Positions 41,667-50,201 of a DNA stretch of 64,000 nucleotides are shown here, piece after piece. The stretch's first letter is position 1, and the number at the start of each line of letters is the position of its first letter. Under the pieces are notes generated by a model. That model saw only the letters and a program-made list of their open reading frames with translations. It was not told the DNA's origin and searched no databases. The translations under genes were made by a program, and so were the position numbers. The stretch is taken from positions 744,001-808,000 of the forward strand of contig CBDCZB010000004.1 of assembly GCA_965224415.1 (NCBI GenBank), in the 5' to 3' direction. Origin of the DNA: DAOUJI01 sp965224415 (lineage in GTDB: Bacteria > Chloroflexota > Dehalococcoidia > Lucifugimonadales > JAGWBF01).

Positions 41667-42551
41667 ATGCACACCGGCGCACCTCAAGCCAAACGGCTCC
41701 AGACCTCGCAAATAAGCATGAAGTACCTGGACTGGGACCGTCCCGACGCCCATCCGTCGGAGTACGACGACACAGTCGTGCTTTGCCTCCACGGCCTGGC
41801 GTCCTCCGGAAAGTGGTATGACATCGTTCTGCCTTACCTGGCAGATTCGTACTACTGTGTAGCCCCGGACCAGAGGGGCCACGGTGAGACGGACCAACCG
41901 GAAACCGGTTACGACTGGAGGACCCTCACCCGCGACGCCGTAGCGCTGCTGGACCATCTCGGCTACCAAAAGGCCATAGTCCTAGGCCATTCTTGGGGAG
42001 CATTCGTGGCTCTGGCGATGGCGGCCCTCCACCCGGAGAGAACGGCCAAGCTGTGCATGATAGACGGAGGATATTCCGACTGGCGGAAATGGCCGGGCGC
42101 AAACTACGACGCCTTCCGTCAGCGGCTCCGCCCCCGCAACGTGGGAGGGACCCGCGAAGAATATCTGGCCAAGGTGCAGTACCACCTGAGGGACTGCTGG
42201 AACGACCGCATGGAAGAAATCATCATGTCCATGGTGCGCATTGGGGAAGACGGGCAAGTAACGGACATCCTCAAGCCTTCCACCCACGCCCAGATACTGG
42301 ACGCGATGTGGGAAGAACCCTCATCGACCTGGTTCGACCGGGTGAAATGCCCCACCTTGGTGGTCGCTGCCGGCCCCAGGGCCACCGCCAATCCGGAGTT
42401 TACCGCCCTCCGCATGAGCATGGCGGAAGCCGCCCAGTCCGCCATTGCAGACTGCCGTTTCGAATGGATTCCGGACACCATCCACGACATCGGCTACCAC
42501 AAACCGGCGGAGCTGGCCCAGGCCATCGAGGCATTTATAGCGCCTAGTTAA
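41667..42551 (+). CDS. Alpha/beta hydrolase
   Basis: A 294-residue hydrolase. The oxyanion loop is C-L-H-G-L-A-S-S-G-K-W-Y, the nucleophile elbow V-L-G-H-S-W-G-A-F-V-A-L, and the His near the end lies in T-I-H-D-I-G-Y-H. The acid is in the segment after V-V-A-A-G-P-R-A-T-A, where no Asp is obvious at the usual place, so the triad needs a model. The ATG follows CAGGAG. No linked neighbour on the same strand. It is unrelated in detail to the hydrolase at 39.2 kb. Confidence 0.86.
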   Translation: MHTGAPQAKRLQTSQISMKYLDWDRPDAHPSEYDDTVVLCLHGLASSGKWYDIVLPYLADSYYCVAPDQRGHGETDQPETGYDWRTLTRDAVALLDHLGYQKAIVLGHSWGAFVALAMAALHPERTAKLCMIDGGYSDWRKWPGANYDAFRQRLRPRNVGGTREEYLAKVQYHLRDCWNDRMEEIIMSMVRIGEDGQVTDILKPSTHAQILDAMWEEPSSTWFDRVKCPTLVVAAGPRATANPEFTALRMSMAEAAQSAIADCRFEWIPDTIHDIGYHKPAELAQAIEAFIAPS

Positions 42552-42592
42552 GAACGAGGACAACTGGCTTCGCCGACTTTTGAACAATCATT

Positions 42593-42621
42593 GGTAGGGC
42601 GACCGGCCGGTCGCCCCTACC
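42593..42621. repeat. Palindromic repeat (GTAGGG...CCCTAC type)
   Basis: An almost perfect 29-nt palindrome made of GGTAGGGCGACCGG and CCGGTCGCCCCTACC, with one unpaired base in the arms. It is about 40 bases past the preceding hydrolase stop and lacks a T run, so it is more like a dispersed palindromic repeat than a terminator. Confidence 0.55.
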
Positions 42622-42848
42622 GGGTTCAGCGCCGGGCCTCTTTTCGGCTGGAGGACTAGGTTCTGCGTCAACTGAACCCAGAAGGCGGTCCCGGCCTGCC
42701 TCTCTAACGTAGAATCCGATTGACTTCCACGACTCGCCTGTGTTATACCCTGACTTGGATTTAACCGTTCGACAATGCCTTACGCCCAACCGACACATTT
42801 CTCGTCCGCCCGAACGCACAGGTTGTTCCCACTGGTACAGGAGACGCC

Positions 42849-44126
42849 TTGGACTTCCTTGTAGTGGGTCTTAACCACCGCACCGCTCCCATCGAAGTGC
42901 GGGAGAAGTTGGCCGTCCCCAAGACCCAACTCCCTGACGCCCTCAAAGCCATGAACGACGCCTTCGGCGGCGGCGTGCTTCTTTGCACGTGCAACCGTTC
43001 CGAGATATACGCCCAGGGAACGGAACCCAACATTGACGAGTCCATCGAGGAATTCCTCACGGACCAATTTGGCGTCTCCATTACTGAGATAGAGCGATAC
43101 CTGTACAGCTACCGGTCCGTAGACTGTGTCCACCACCTGTTCCGGGTCGCCTCCGGGCTTGACTCGATGATCCTGGGCGAGGGCGAAATCCTCGGCCAGG
43201 TCAGGGACGCCTTTGGAGCGTCGGTCCAGTCGGACGCCGTTCCGCAACAGCTGTCCCGCCTCTTCCACCAAGCCCTCCGGGTGGGGAAGAAGGTCAGGAC
43301 CCAGACCGGCATAAGCAGAAACGCCCTCAGCATAAGCCGTGTATGCGTGGACCTGGCCAGGAACCTCCGTAGCGACCTGAGCCAACTGAAGGTCATGGTG
43401 GTGGGAGCCGGAGAGGCTGGGGAGCTTGCGGCCCGAGCCCTGAAGAACTCCGGTGTCGAAGAGGTGGCGGTGGCCAACCGCACCTTCCAGCGCGGCGTGG
43501 AGTTGGCCGAAGCCTTGTCCGGCCACGCCATAGCGTTCGAGATGATTCCTGAAGCGCTGAAAGACGTAGACATCATCATCACGTCCACCGACGCTCCCGG
43601 CTACGTCATCGACGCCCAGATGGTCTATGAGGCCATGACCGACCGCCCCGATAAACCGCTCTACCTGATAGACATTGCCGTGCCCAGGGACGTAGACCCG
43701 GAATGCGCCCTCTTCAACAACGTTCTTGTCTACGACGTGGACGACCTCCGAAACATCTCCGACTCCAACAGGTTGGAGAAGGAACAGGAAGCTGCCAAGG
43801 CCGAGGAAATCGTGTCCGATGAAGTGCGTCGGTTCGACAAGGCCCTGAACACCCTTCAGACTGTCCCCACGATCACGGCCATCCGCCGCATGGCGGAAGA
43901 CATCCGCGCGCGCGAGCTTGAGAAGCTTATCCGCCGCATGGACCCGGCTCTCAGCGCCCCGGACGTCAAGGACATGGAAGCCATGACCAGAGCCATAGTC
44001 AACAAACTGCTCCATGCCCCCACCCGATACCTCAGATACACAGCCGACCCGGAGCGGGTGCGCACTGTCAGGGACGTGTTCGGAGTAGACTTCCTCTCTG
44101 AAGAGAATCCCCCAGAGGACGCCTAG
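42849..44126 (+). CDS. hemA: Glutamyl-tRNA reductase
   Basis: First step of the C5 pathway: glutamyl-tRNA to glutamate 1-semialdehyde with NADPH. It has V-V-G-L-N-H-R-T-A-P-I-E-V-R-E near the start, the catalytic Cys in L-L-C-T-C-N-R-S-E-I-Y, and the NADPH site V-V-G-A-G-E-A-G-E-L-A. Length 425 is normal. It starts at TTG 42849 with CAGGAG upstream. hemL follows nine bases after its stop. Confidence 0.95.
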   Translation: MDFLVVGLNHRTAPIEVREKLAVPKTQLPDALKAMNDAFGGGVLLCTCNRSEIYAQGTEPNIDESIEEFLTDQFGVSITEIERYLYSYRSVDCVHHLFRVASGLDSMILGEGEILGQVRDAFGASVQSDAVPQQLSRLFHQALRVGKKVRTQTGISRNALSISRVCVDLARNLRSDLSQLKVMVVGAGEAGELAARALKNSGVEEVAVANRTFQRGVELAEALSGHAIAFEMIPEALKDVDIIITSTDAPGYVIDAQMVYEAMTDRPDKPLYLIDIAVPRDVDPECALFNNVLVYDVDDLRNISDSNRLEKEQEAAKAEEIVSDEVRRFDKALNTLQTVPTITAIRRMAEDIRARELEKLIRRMDPALSAPDVKDMEAMTRAIVNKLLHAPTRYLRYTADPERVRTVRDVFGVDFLSEENPPEDA

Positions 44127-44135
44127 GAAGCTCCT

Positions 44136-45425
44136 TTGGGTCCATCCCGCTCTGAAGACCTCTTCAACCGCTCCCGGGGGCTAATCCCCGGCGGAGTCAA
44201 CAGTCCGGTCAGAGCGTTCAGATCAGTGGGAGGAACCCCCAGGTTTATGGTGCGCGGCTCCGGCAGCCGGGTCTGGGATGAAGACGGAAACGAATACATA
44301 GACTACCTTGGCTCGTGGGGGCCTCTGGCGCTCGGCCACGCTCACCCCACGGTCGTGGAGGCCGTCAAGGCGGCGGCAGAAAAAGGGACAAGCTTCGGCG
44401 CTCCCACGGCGGGAGAGGTCGAGCTAGCCCAGTTGGTTTGCGACGCTTTCGAGTCCATCGAGCGGGTTCGCCTGGTCAACTCTGGCACCGAGGCGTGCAT
44501 GAGCGCCTTGAGGCTCACCCGCGCCTTCACTGGGAGGGACAAGATAATCAAGTTCGCCGGGTGCTATCACGGCCATGCCGACGGCCTTCTAGTAAAGGCG
44601 GGTTCGGGAGCGTTGGACCTGGGCATTCCCACCAGCGCCGGAGTCCCCGAGTCATACGCCCAGCAGACCCTGGTGGCTGAGTACAACGACCTTGCGTCGG
44701 TCAAGAGGCTCTTCGAGGGATATCCAGACCAGATAGCGGCCGTTATCGTCGAACCGGTGGCCGGAAACATGGGCGTGGTCCCTCCGATGGAAGGGTTCCT
44801 GGAAGGTCTGCGCAGGGCCGCCACCGACAACGGCGCGCTCCTGATATTCGACGAGGTTATCACGGGTTTCCGAATAGCCTACGGCGGCGCCCAGGAGCGA
44901 TACGGCGTCCATGCCGACATCACCTGCCTGGGCAAGATCATCGGCGGAGGGCTGCCTGTAGGAGCCTACGGAGGCCGGGCGGACGTGATGGACATGGCGG
45001 CGCCCGTGGGGCCCATGTACCAAGCCGGAACTCTGTCCGGGAACCCTATCGCCGTGGCCGCGGGAATGGCCACGCTGACGGCTCTGAAGGAGCCGGGTGT
45101 GTACGACCAGCTCGAATCCAATGCGGCGCGATTGGCGGACGGGCTGGCTGAGGGCGCACGGGAATCAGGAAGGGCCGTGTCCGTCAACCGCATCGGCTCC
45201 ATGATGACCTCTTTCTTCAATCCCGGCCCAGTCAACGGCCTGGCCGACGCTGAAGCGTCAGACACCAAAACATACGCCGCGTTCTTCCACGGAATGTTGG
45301 AGAAGGGCGTCTACCTGGCCCCGTCACAATTCGAGGCGGGGTTCGTATCAACTGCCCACACCGGCGAAGACATCGACAACACTATAGAGGCGGCGACAGA
45401 AACATTGCGGGAGATCTCCTTATGA
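44136..45425 (+). CDS. hemL: Glutamate-1-semialdehyde 2,1-aminomutase
   Basis: A PLP enzyme converting glutamate 1-semialdehyde to 5-aminolevulinate. Motifs: I-P-G-G-V-N-S-P-V-R-A-F, S-G-T-E-A-C-M-S-A-L-R, the PLP-binding E-V-I-T-G-F-R, and Lys in C-L-G-K-I-I-G-G-G-L-P-V-G. Length 429. The start is TTG at 44136. It pairs with hemA upstream, so aminolevulinate is made by the C5 route here. Its stop overlaps the next gene's start (ATGA). Confidence 0.95.
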   Translation: MGPSRSEDLFNRSRGLIPGGVNSPVRAFRSVGGTPRFMVRGSGSRVWDEDGNEYIDYLGSWGPLALGHAHPTVVEAVKAAAEKGTSFGAPTAGEVELAQLVCDAFESIERVRLVNSGTEACMSALRLTRAFTGRDKIIKFAGCYHGHADGLLVKAGSGALDLGIPTSAGVPESYAQQTLVAEYNDLASVKRLFEGYPDQIAAVIVEPVAGNMGVVPPMEGFLEGLRRAATDNGALLIFDEVITGFRIAYGGAQERYGVHADITCLGKIIGGGLPVGAYGGRADVMDMAAPVGPMYQAGTLSGNPIAVAAGMATLTALKEPGVYDQLESNAARLADGLAEGARESGRAVSVNRIGSMMTSFFNPGPVNGLADAEASDTKTYAAFFHGMLEKGVYLAPSQFEAGFVSTAHTGEDIDNTIEAATETLREISL

Positions 45426-45793
45426 CCGACGACAGTCCGAACCTGCCCAAGCTCATCAGCTTCGACATAGACGGTACCCTTGAAGTGGGCGACCCTCCGG
45501 GAGTCGTGACCCTTGACATGGTGCGCATGGTGAAGGCCCTGGGCCACATCATCGGAAGCTGCTCGGACCGGACCCTGGCCAACCAGAAGTACCTGTGGGA
45601 ACAGGCCGAGATAGAAGTGGACTTCATTGCCTTAAAGCACACGCTCCCTGATGTAATGGAGCGGTTCCCGGCTGAAGAGTATTATCATATAGGCGACACG
45701 GACATGGACCTTCACTACGCCAACAAAGCCGGGTTCCACTTCGTCTACGTGGACGACGCACTGGGCCACCTTTGGGACCTGAACGGCGAGTAA
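45422..45793 (+). CDS. HAD-like phosphatase
   Basis: A short 123-residue HAD fold without a large cap. Motif I is I-S-F-D-I-D-G-T-L-E-V-G, motif II lies at I-G-S-C-S-D-R-T, a lysine is in A-L-K-H-T-L-P-D, and motif IV reads H-I-G-D-T-D-M-D. The ATG overlaps the hemL stop, so it ends the hem operon; the substrate is unknown. A strong hairpin follows 27 bases later. Confidence 0.85.
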   Translation: MTDDSPNLPKLISFDIDGTLEVGDPPGVVTLDMVRMVKALGHIIGSCSDRTLANQKYLWEQAEIEVDFIALKHTLPDVMERFPAEEYYHIGDTDMDLHYANKAGFHFVYVDDALGHLWDLNGE

Positions 45794-46103
45794 GCCGGAC
45801 TGACTTCAGTTGATGTAAGAGGGAGCGCCTCTAGAGGCGCTCCCTTCGCATTAGTCGACATGGAAGCGGCGGGCGCTGACTTGACGGTAGACAGAACCAT
45901 CTTTGAATCGTGGGTAGTCCTGCGAGCCTCTCAGACTCAGCAACATAGTCCTGTCGGACAAATCGGAGTTGGAAGCCGCAGCCTCCGGACCTGAGACTAG
46001 GGTTCTCGTGGACGGTGGACCTAGACAGATCGGCAGTGTCAGCCTAGAAGAAGTCTTCTGTTGGCCACCGGTTTTCCTGGGCGCTTACTCCCGGAGGTGT
46101 GTT
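45794..46103. other. Intergenic region with hem-operon terminator
   Basis: This 310-base gap holds the terminator hairpin at 45821-45844. The remaining 250 bases downstream have no gene, RNA or repeat that I can support. Confidence 0.45.
45821..45848 (+). terminator. Terminator hairpin after the hem operon
   Basis: A perfect 24-nt palindrome (GGGAGCGCCTCT / AGAGGCGCTCCC) followed by TTCGCATT, 27 bases past the stop at 45793. Confidence 0.7.
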
Positions 46104-48665
46104 TCATAGCCGCGGGTCGACCGGCTCGCTTTCGAGAGCCAGTACAGCGAAGGCACACATATGCACTCGGTAGAGAGGTTCGCGGTCGACAAAACGCTGT
46201 AGTCCCTCTATGCCCAATGCAAACTCCCGAAGCGCAAGTGACCTCTTTGCGGAGAGACCTCTATCCCGCAGGCGTTCTATGTTCTCCGGCAAGGTGTACT
46301 CCGGACCGTAGATGATGCGCAGGTACTCGGAGCCGCGGCACTTCATAGCCGGCTGAACCAGGCCTCGCCTGCCGGTTGCGATAAAGTCCATCGGTTTGAC
46401 GACCATGCCTTCGCCGCCCATTTTTGTCAGCTCGTCCCACCAGCTTATGGCCTCAATCTCTTCCGAGGCGCCCAGGTGCACCACCTTATGCTCGGTGGCT
46501 TGGAATAACCCCGGGTCAGCTTGGGACAAGCGACCAGCCACATTCATATGCCACAGATGGTCCTTATCGGTGTGCACGTTGCCCTCGCTAGCCAGCAGGT
46601 GGAAAGGCGCCAGGCGAATATCAGCAAGGGAATTCACTGGCCAACAGTACCGGGCATATGAGTCACTGTAAAGCTGCGCGAGGCGCAGCCGCTCATCGAC
46701 TCGCTGCAGCATTTCACCAGTGTCGATGCCACGGGCCATCGTCTGTTGTAGGAGCGTTTTCGCGGAGGAGAGGTCCCTCCGCGCTGCTGCCCCCACCGCC
46801 GCGTACTGCTCCCGGAGCAGCTCCTGGGCCTTTAGAGACCAAGGCATGAGTTCACAGTCCAGCGCAATCCAGTCGGTTCCCAACTCCTCCCAAAGGCTGA
46901 CTGTCGTAACCGCCGCACAGACACGCTCCAGAAACTGCGTCTCAAGAGAGCGGTCTTCAAAGAACCTTCTTCCCGTCCTCGTATAGCAGGCGCCAATGCC
47001 TTCACCCGTGATGCCGAAGCGTCGCTCAATGGCTGCGGCGTCTCGTCCCACCACTACGACAGCTCGCGAACCCATGTGCTTTTCCTCACAGACCACGCTG
47101 GACACACCGTTGTCACGGTAGTAGGTGAACACCTCTGTTGGATGTTCAAGGATGTCGGGGAGTTTGGATGTGTCACAGGGGGATATAGTGGGCGGAAGAT
47201 ACACCAACCAACGGGGATCAAGGGCAAAACGGCTCATAACCTCTAGGGCCGCCGTCGCGTTCTCCTCTCGCACCGTGATATTGCCCCTCAACCGCGTCTC
47301 CACGATACGTTTTCCGAGCACGTCATCGATGTCAAGCAGGTGCGTTGCGCGGGCCTCCGGTTCTTCAAGCTGGACGGCCTCGGCCAGCGGCTTCACCGGT
47401 TCATAGTAGACCCGTTCTGCTGAAACCGACACAAGCTCTCTCTCTGGGTACCGCAGCGCGGTCAGCTTGCCGCCGAACACACAACCCGTGTCGATATTTA
47501 TTGTACGGTTGAGCCAGGCGGGCTCCACAACTGGGGTGTGACCGTAGACCACCATTGCCCGACCACGATAGCTGCTTGCCCAGTTGGCGCGCACCGGGAG
47601 ACCGAACTCGTCCGTCTCTCCAGTGGTCTCGCCGTATTGACAGAAGTCCCGAACTCGCGCGGAGGCTCGGCCTTGGTATTCTGCCTTCAGCCCTGCGTGA
47701 GCCACTACCAAGTCCCCGCCGTCAAGCACGTAGTGGCTTATCAGCCCGTCTAGAAACGTTGCAACCTGCTGTCGAAACTCTGGGGACTCTATATCCAATT
47801 GCGCCAGTGATTCCGCCAGTCCGTGGGATACTTGGACGTTCCTGCCCTGGAGCTTGCGGACGAGCTTGGATTCGTGATTGCCCGCGACACAAAGAGCTGC
47901 GCCGTCCACTGCCATGGACATAACCAGTCTGAGTACCTTGGCGACACCCGGGCCACGGTCCACGAGGTCGCCAACGAATACGGCCTTGCGCCCTTGCGGA
48001 TGCGTTACGGAAAAGTCGGTTCCGCCGGCGGCGTCAGCACGGGTCTCAAACCTGTACCCAAGGCGTTTCAAGAGAGTGACGAGTTCATCGAAACACCCGT
48101 GCACGTCGCCGATGATGTCGAACGGCCCATGCTCGTTCCGTAAGTTGACCCACAGGGGCACTCGCTCAACGGAGGCCCCTTCAACCTCTTCGGGAGAGTT
48201 GAGCACGAACACATACCGGAAGCCCTCGCGTTTCAACCCGCGCAGGGACCGTCTGAGCTGTTCTGACTGACGACGCACAACGTGCGGGCCAAATGACCGC
48301 TCTGGACGTTCTTTGTTGCGGGCAAGGCATAACGCCTCTGGGATGTTCAGCGCTATAGCAACCGGCAGACAGTCATGTTCCCTAGCGAGTCCGACCAAAG
48401 TCTTGCGCGCTTCTGGCTGTACGCTAGTTGCATCAATGACGGTGAGGCGTCCAGTCCGCAGCCGTGCAGCCGTAATGAAATTAAGCACTGCAAAGGCGTC
48501 GGACGTTGCACCCTGGTCATTGGCGTCGTCTGCCACCATCGCTCGACAGTCGTCCGACGACACCACCTCTGTGGGTTTGAAGCGCCTGGCAGCGAAGGTG
48601 GACTTCCCCGACCCCGACGCACCAATGAGGACCACAAGACACAGCTCCGGAATGGCGATATTCAT
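46104..48665 (-). CDS. pnkp: Polynucleotide kinase-phosphatase-ligase, RNA repair
   Basis: A trifunctional RNA end-healing and sealing enzyme, 853 residues. A kinase domain (about 1-165) has P-loop G-A-S-G-S-G-K-S-T at residue 15. A metallophosphatase domain (about 180-430) has I-I-G-D-V-H-G-C-F-D, F-V-G-D-L-V-D-R-G, A-G-N-H-E and V-V-A-H-A-G. A ligase-like adenylyltransferase domain (about 480-853) has the nucleotidyl-lysine motif E-K-H-M-G-S-R. The ATG overlaps the hen1 stop (ATGA), the standard operon of the bacterial Pnkp-Hen1 repair system. Confidence 0.95.
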   Translation of the reverse strand: MNIAIPELCLVVLIGASGSGKSTFAARRFKPTEVVSSDDCRAMVADDANDQGATSDAFAVLNFITAARLRTGRLTVIDATSVQPEARKTLVGLAREHDCLPVAIALNIPEALCLARNKERPERSFGPHVVRRQSEQLRRSLRGLKREGFRYVFVLNSPEEVEGASVERVPLWVNLRNEHGPFDIIGDVHGCFDELVTLLKRLGYRFETRADAAGGTDFSVTHPQGRKAVFVGDLVDRGPGVAKVLRLVMSMAVDGAALCVAGNHESKLVRKLQGRNVQVSHGLAESLAQLDIESPEFRQQVATFLDGLISHYVLDGGDLVVAHAGLKAEYQGRASARVRDFCQYGETTGETDEFGLPVRANWASSYRGRAMVVYGHTPVVEPAWLNRTINIDTGCVFGGKLTALRYPERELVSVSAERVYYEPVKPLAEAVQLEEPEARATHLLDIDDVLGKRIVETRLRGNITVREENATAALEVMSRFALDPRWLVYLPPTISPCDTSKLPDILEHPTEVFTYYRDNGVSSVVCEEKHMGSRAVVVVGRDAAAIERRFGITGEGIGACYTRTGRRFFEDRSLETQFLERVCAAVTTVSLWEELGTDWIALDCELMPWSLKAQELLREQYAAVGAAARRDLSSAKTLLQQTMARGIDTGEMLQRVDERLRLAQLYSDSYARYCWPVNSLADIRLAPFHLLASEGNVHTDKDHLWHMNVAGRLSQADPGLFQATEHKVVHLGASEEIEAISWWDELTKMGGEGMVVKPMDFIATGRRGLVQPAMKCRGSEYLRIIYGPEYTLPENIERLRDRGLSAKRSLALREFALGIEGLQRFVDREPLYRVHMCAFAVLALESEPVDPRL

Positions 48666-50062
48666 CGGGTGAAGACACCCATCTGAGTCGGCGCTCCGTA
48701 AGTCGCGTGCTCAGGGCCGATGTCGTGGAAACGAACATTGTACTTGCGTCGGTTCGCGACTTGGCGCGACCAGTCCTGGAATTGTTCCCGCGTCCACTCG
48801 AATCGATGGTCGTTATGCCTGAACGTTCCAGTGGGCAGCCCGTCGAAAAGCGTGTTGTACTCTGCGTTGGGGGTCGTGATGAGCGCCGCGCTGGGCTTAG
48901 CGGCTCCGAACACGACTTCCTCAAATGCGTCAAGACGTGGGATGTCTATATGCTCGATTACCTCCATAGCTATCGCTGCGTCATAGCCGGACAGTCGTTT
49001 GTCCATGTAGGTTAGCGACCCGTGTAACAGGGTGATGCGCTCCCGTTGGTTAGTAGGCATGGCGTCGAGGTGCAAACGCCTGTGCGCCGAGTCCAACGCT
49101 CGGTGTGAAGCATCGAGGCCGGTTACAGAACGAATAGCAGGCTCTTTGAGCAGCTCGCCTATCAGTCTTCCTTCGCCACAACCGAGGTCGAGCACCCGGG
49201 TTGCGCCAAGCGCTCGAAGCGCGGCCAGCACTGCCTCTATTCGTTGCTCACCCAATCGCAATGGCGCTTCGAGTTGTTCCTCCTCTCGCTCGTGCCCTGC
49301 TGAAGCGGCGCCGGGATCAGCCACACCAGAGTCAAGCAGTTGGGCCAGCGCTTGCCGCGCAAGGCTCCGCTGATGCTTCAGGTAACGATTCGAAATCAGG
49401 TCTCGCTGTGGATGGCTGCTCAACCAACCCTCTCCGAAACGCAACAGCTTGGCCACCTCGTCGTCGCCGACCCAGTAGTGCTTTTCGTCGTCTAACACGG
49501 GCAGAAGCACATACAGGTGCGTAAGCAGATCCCGGAGCCGAGATTCGGACGCGAGACGGAGGCTGAAGTAGGGGCTAGCGCCCCACTCGGGAAATCGCCC
49601 GTCCAGTGGGATTTCCTGGACATCGACGGTATAGCCAAGGGGCTCGAACAGTTTGTGGACTAGGTCCGCTCCTTCCCTAGAGGGCGCTACTTGGATTTGC
49701 GCCTCGAGGGGGATCGCCTGCTCCGCTAGGTCTGGCCGCTCCCTGCTTCTGCCCCTTAGCGCATCGCCGAATACGGAGGCGATCGCCACGCTCAAGTGTG
49801 ATGACGCGACGTAGGGGCGGTCGTTGACATACTGCTCCAGTCGACCGCTGGAGCCAGGCGAACCCGGCTTGGGGCGCACAAGGCCTATAGGATCGATATC
49901 CAAGAGCAGAGCTACGGTGCAACGGCCACTCTCAGCTTCAGGGTAGAAGACAACGGCCTTCCCAAAGGAGAGCGCATACGACTGTACTCGATCCGGGTTC
50001 TTGTGGACCAGGAAGCCCAGGTCGGTGGCTGGGTTGTGCGTAGTGGAGATAGTGAGAAGCAT
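48662..50062 (-). CDS. hen1: 3'-terminal RNA ribose 2'-O-methyltransferase Hen1
   Basis: Protects the 3' end of cleaved RNA by methylation before sealing. The N-terminal half (about 1-240) is the ligase-activating domain that bacterial Hen1 carries. The methyltransferase half has V-L-D-L-G-C-G-E-G-R-L (SAM site) and the metal-binding E-V-I-E-H-I-D with F-R-H-N-D-H-R-F-E-W-T-R-E-Q, which match the E-x-x-E-H and second His clusters of HEN1. It is 466 residues long. It precedes pnkp in the same operon. Confidence 0.95.
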   Translation of the reverse strand: MLLTISTTHNPATDLGFLVHKNPDRVQSYALSFGKAVVFYPEAESGRCTVALLLDIDPIGLVRPKPGSPGSSGRLEQYVNDRPYVASSHLSVAIASVFGDALRGRSRERPDLAEQAIPLEAQIQVAPSREGADLVHKLFEPLGYTVDVQEIPLDGRFPEWGASPYFSLRLASESRLRDLLTHLYVLLPVLDDEKHYWVGDDEVAKLLRFGEGWLSSHPQRDLISNRYLKHQRSLARQALAQLLDSGVADPGAASAGHEREEEQLEAPLRLGEQRIEAVLAALRALGATRVLDLGCGEGRLIGELLKEPAIRSVTGLDASHRALDSAHRRLHLDAMPTNQRERITLLHGSLTYMDKRLSGYDAAIAMEVIEHIDIPRLDAFEEVVFGAAKPSAALITTPNAEYNTLFDGLPTGTFRHNDHRFEWTREQFQDWSRQVANRRKYNVRFHDIGPEHATYGAPTQMGVFTR

Positions 50063-50201
50063 GGTTCAATAATACGGCAAGCGACGCTTGGCGCTCAAGA
50101 ACAGAGCCAACCTGAACAGAGATCTCAGATCAGCAAGGCGTTCGGAGCCGGCGTCAGTCCCAGGCCAACGCGCTTGACATCAACGGGTATAGCGGGCCGG
50201 G

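Noticed and set aside
42780..44015. 411-codon minus-strand frame
   Set aside because: Antisense to hemA, rich in G, V, L and H as expected of a mirror frame in G+C-rich coding DNA.
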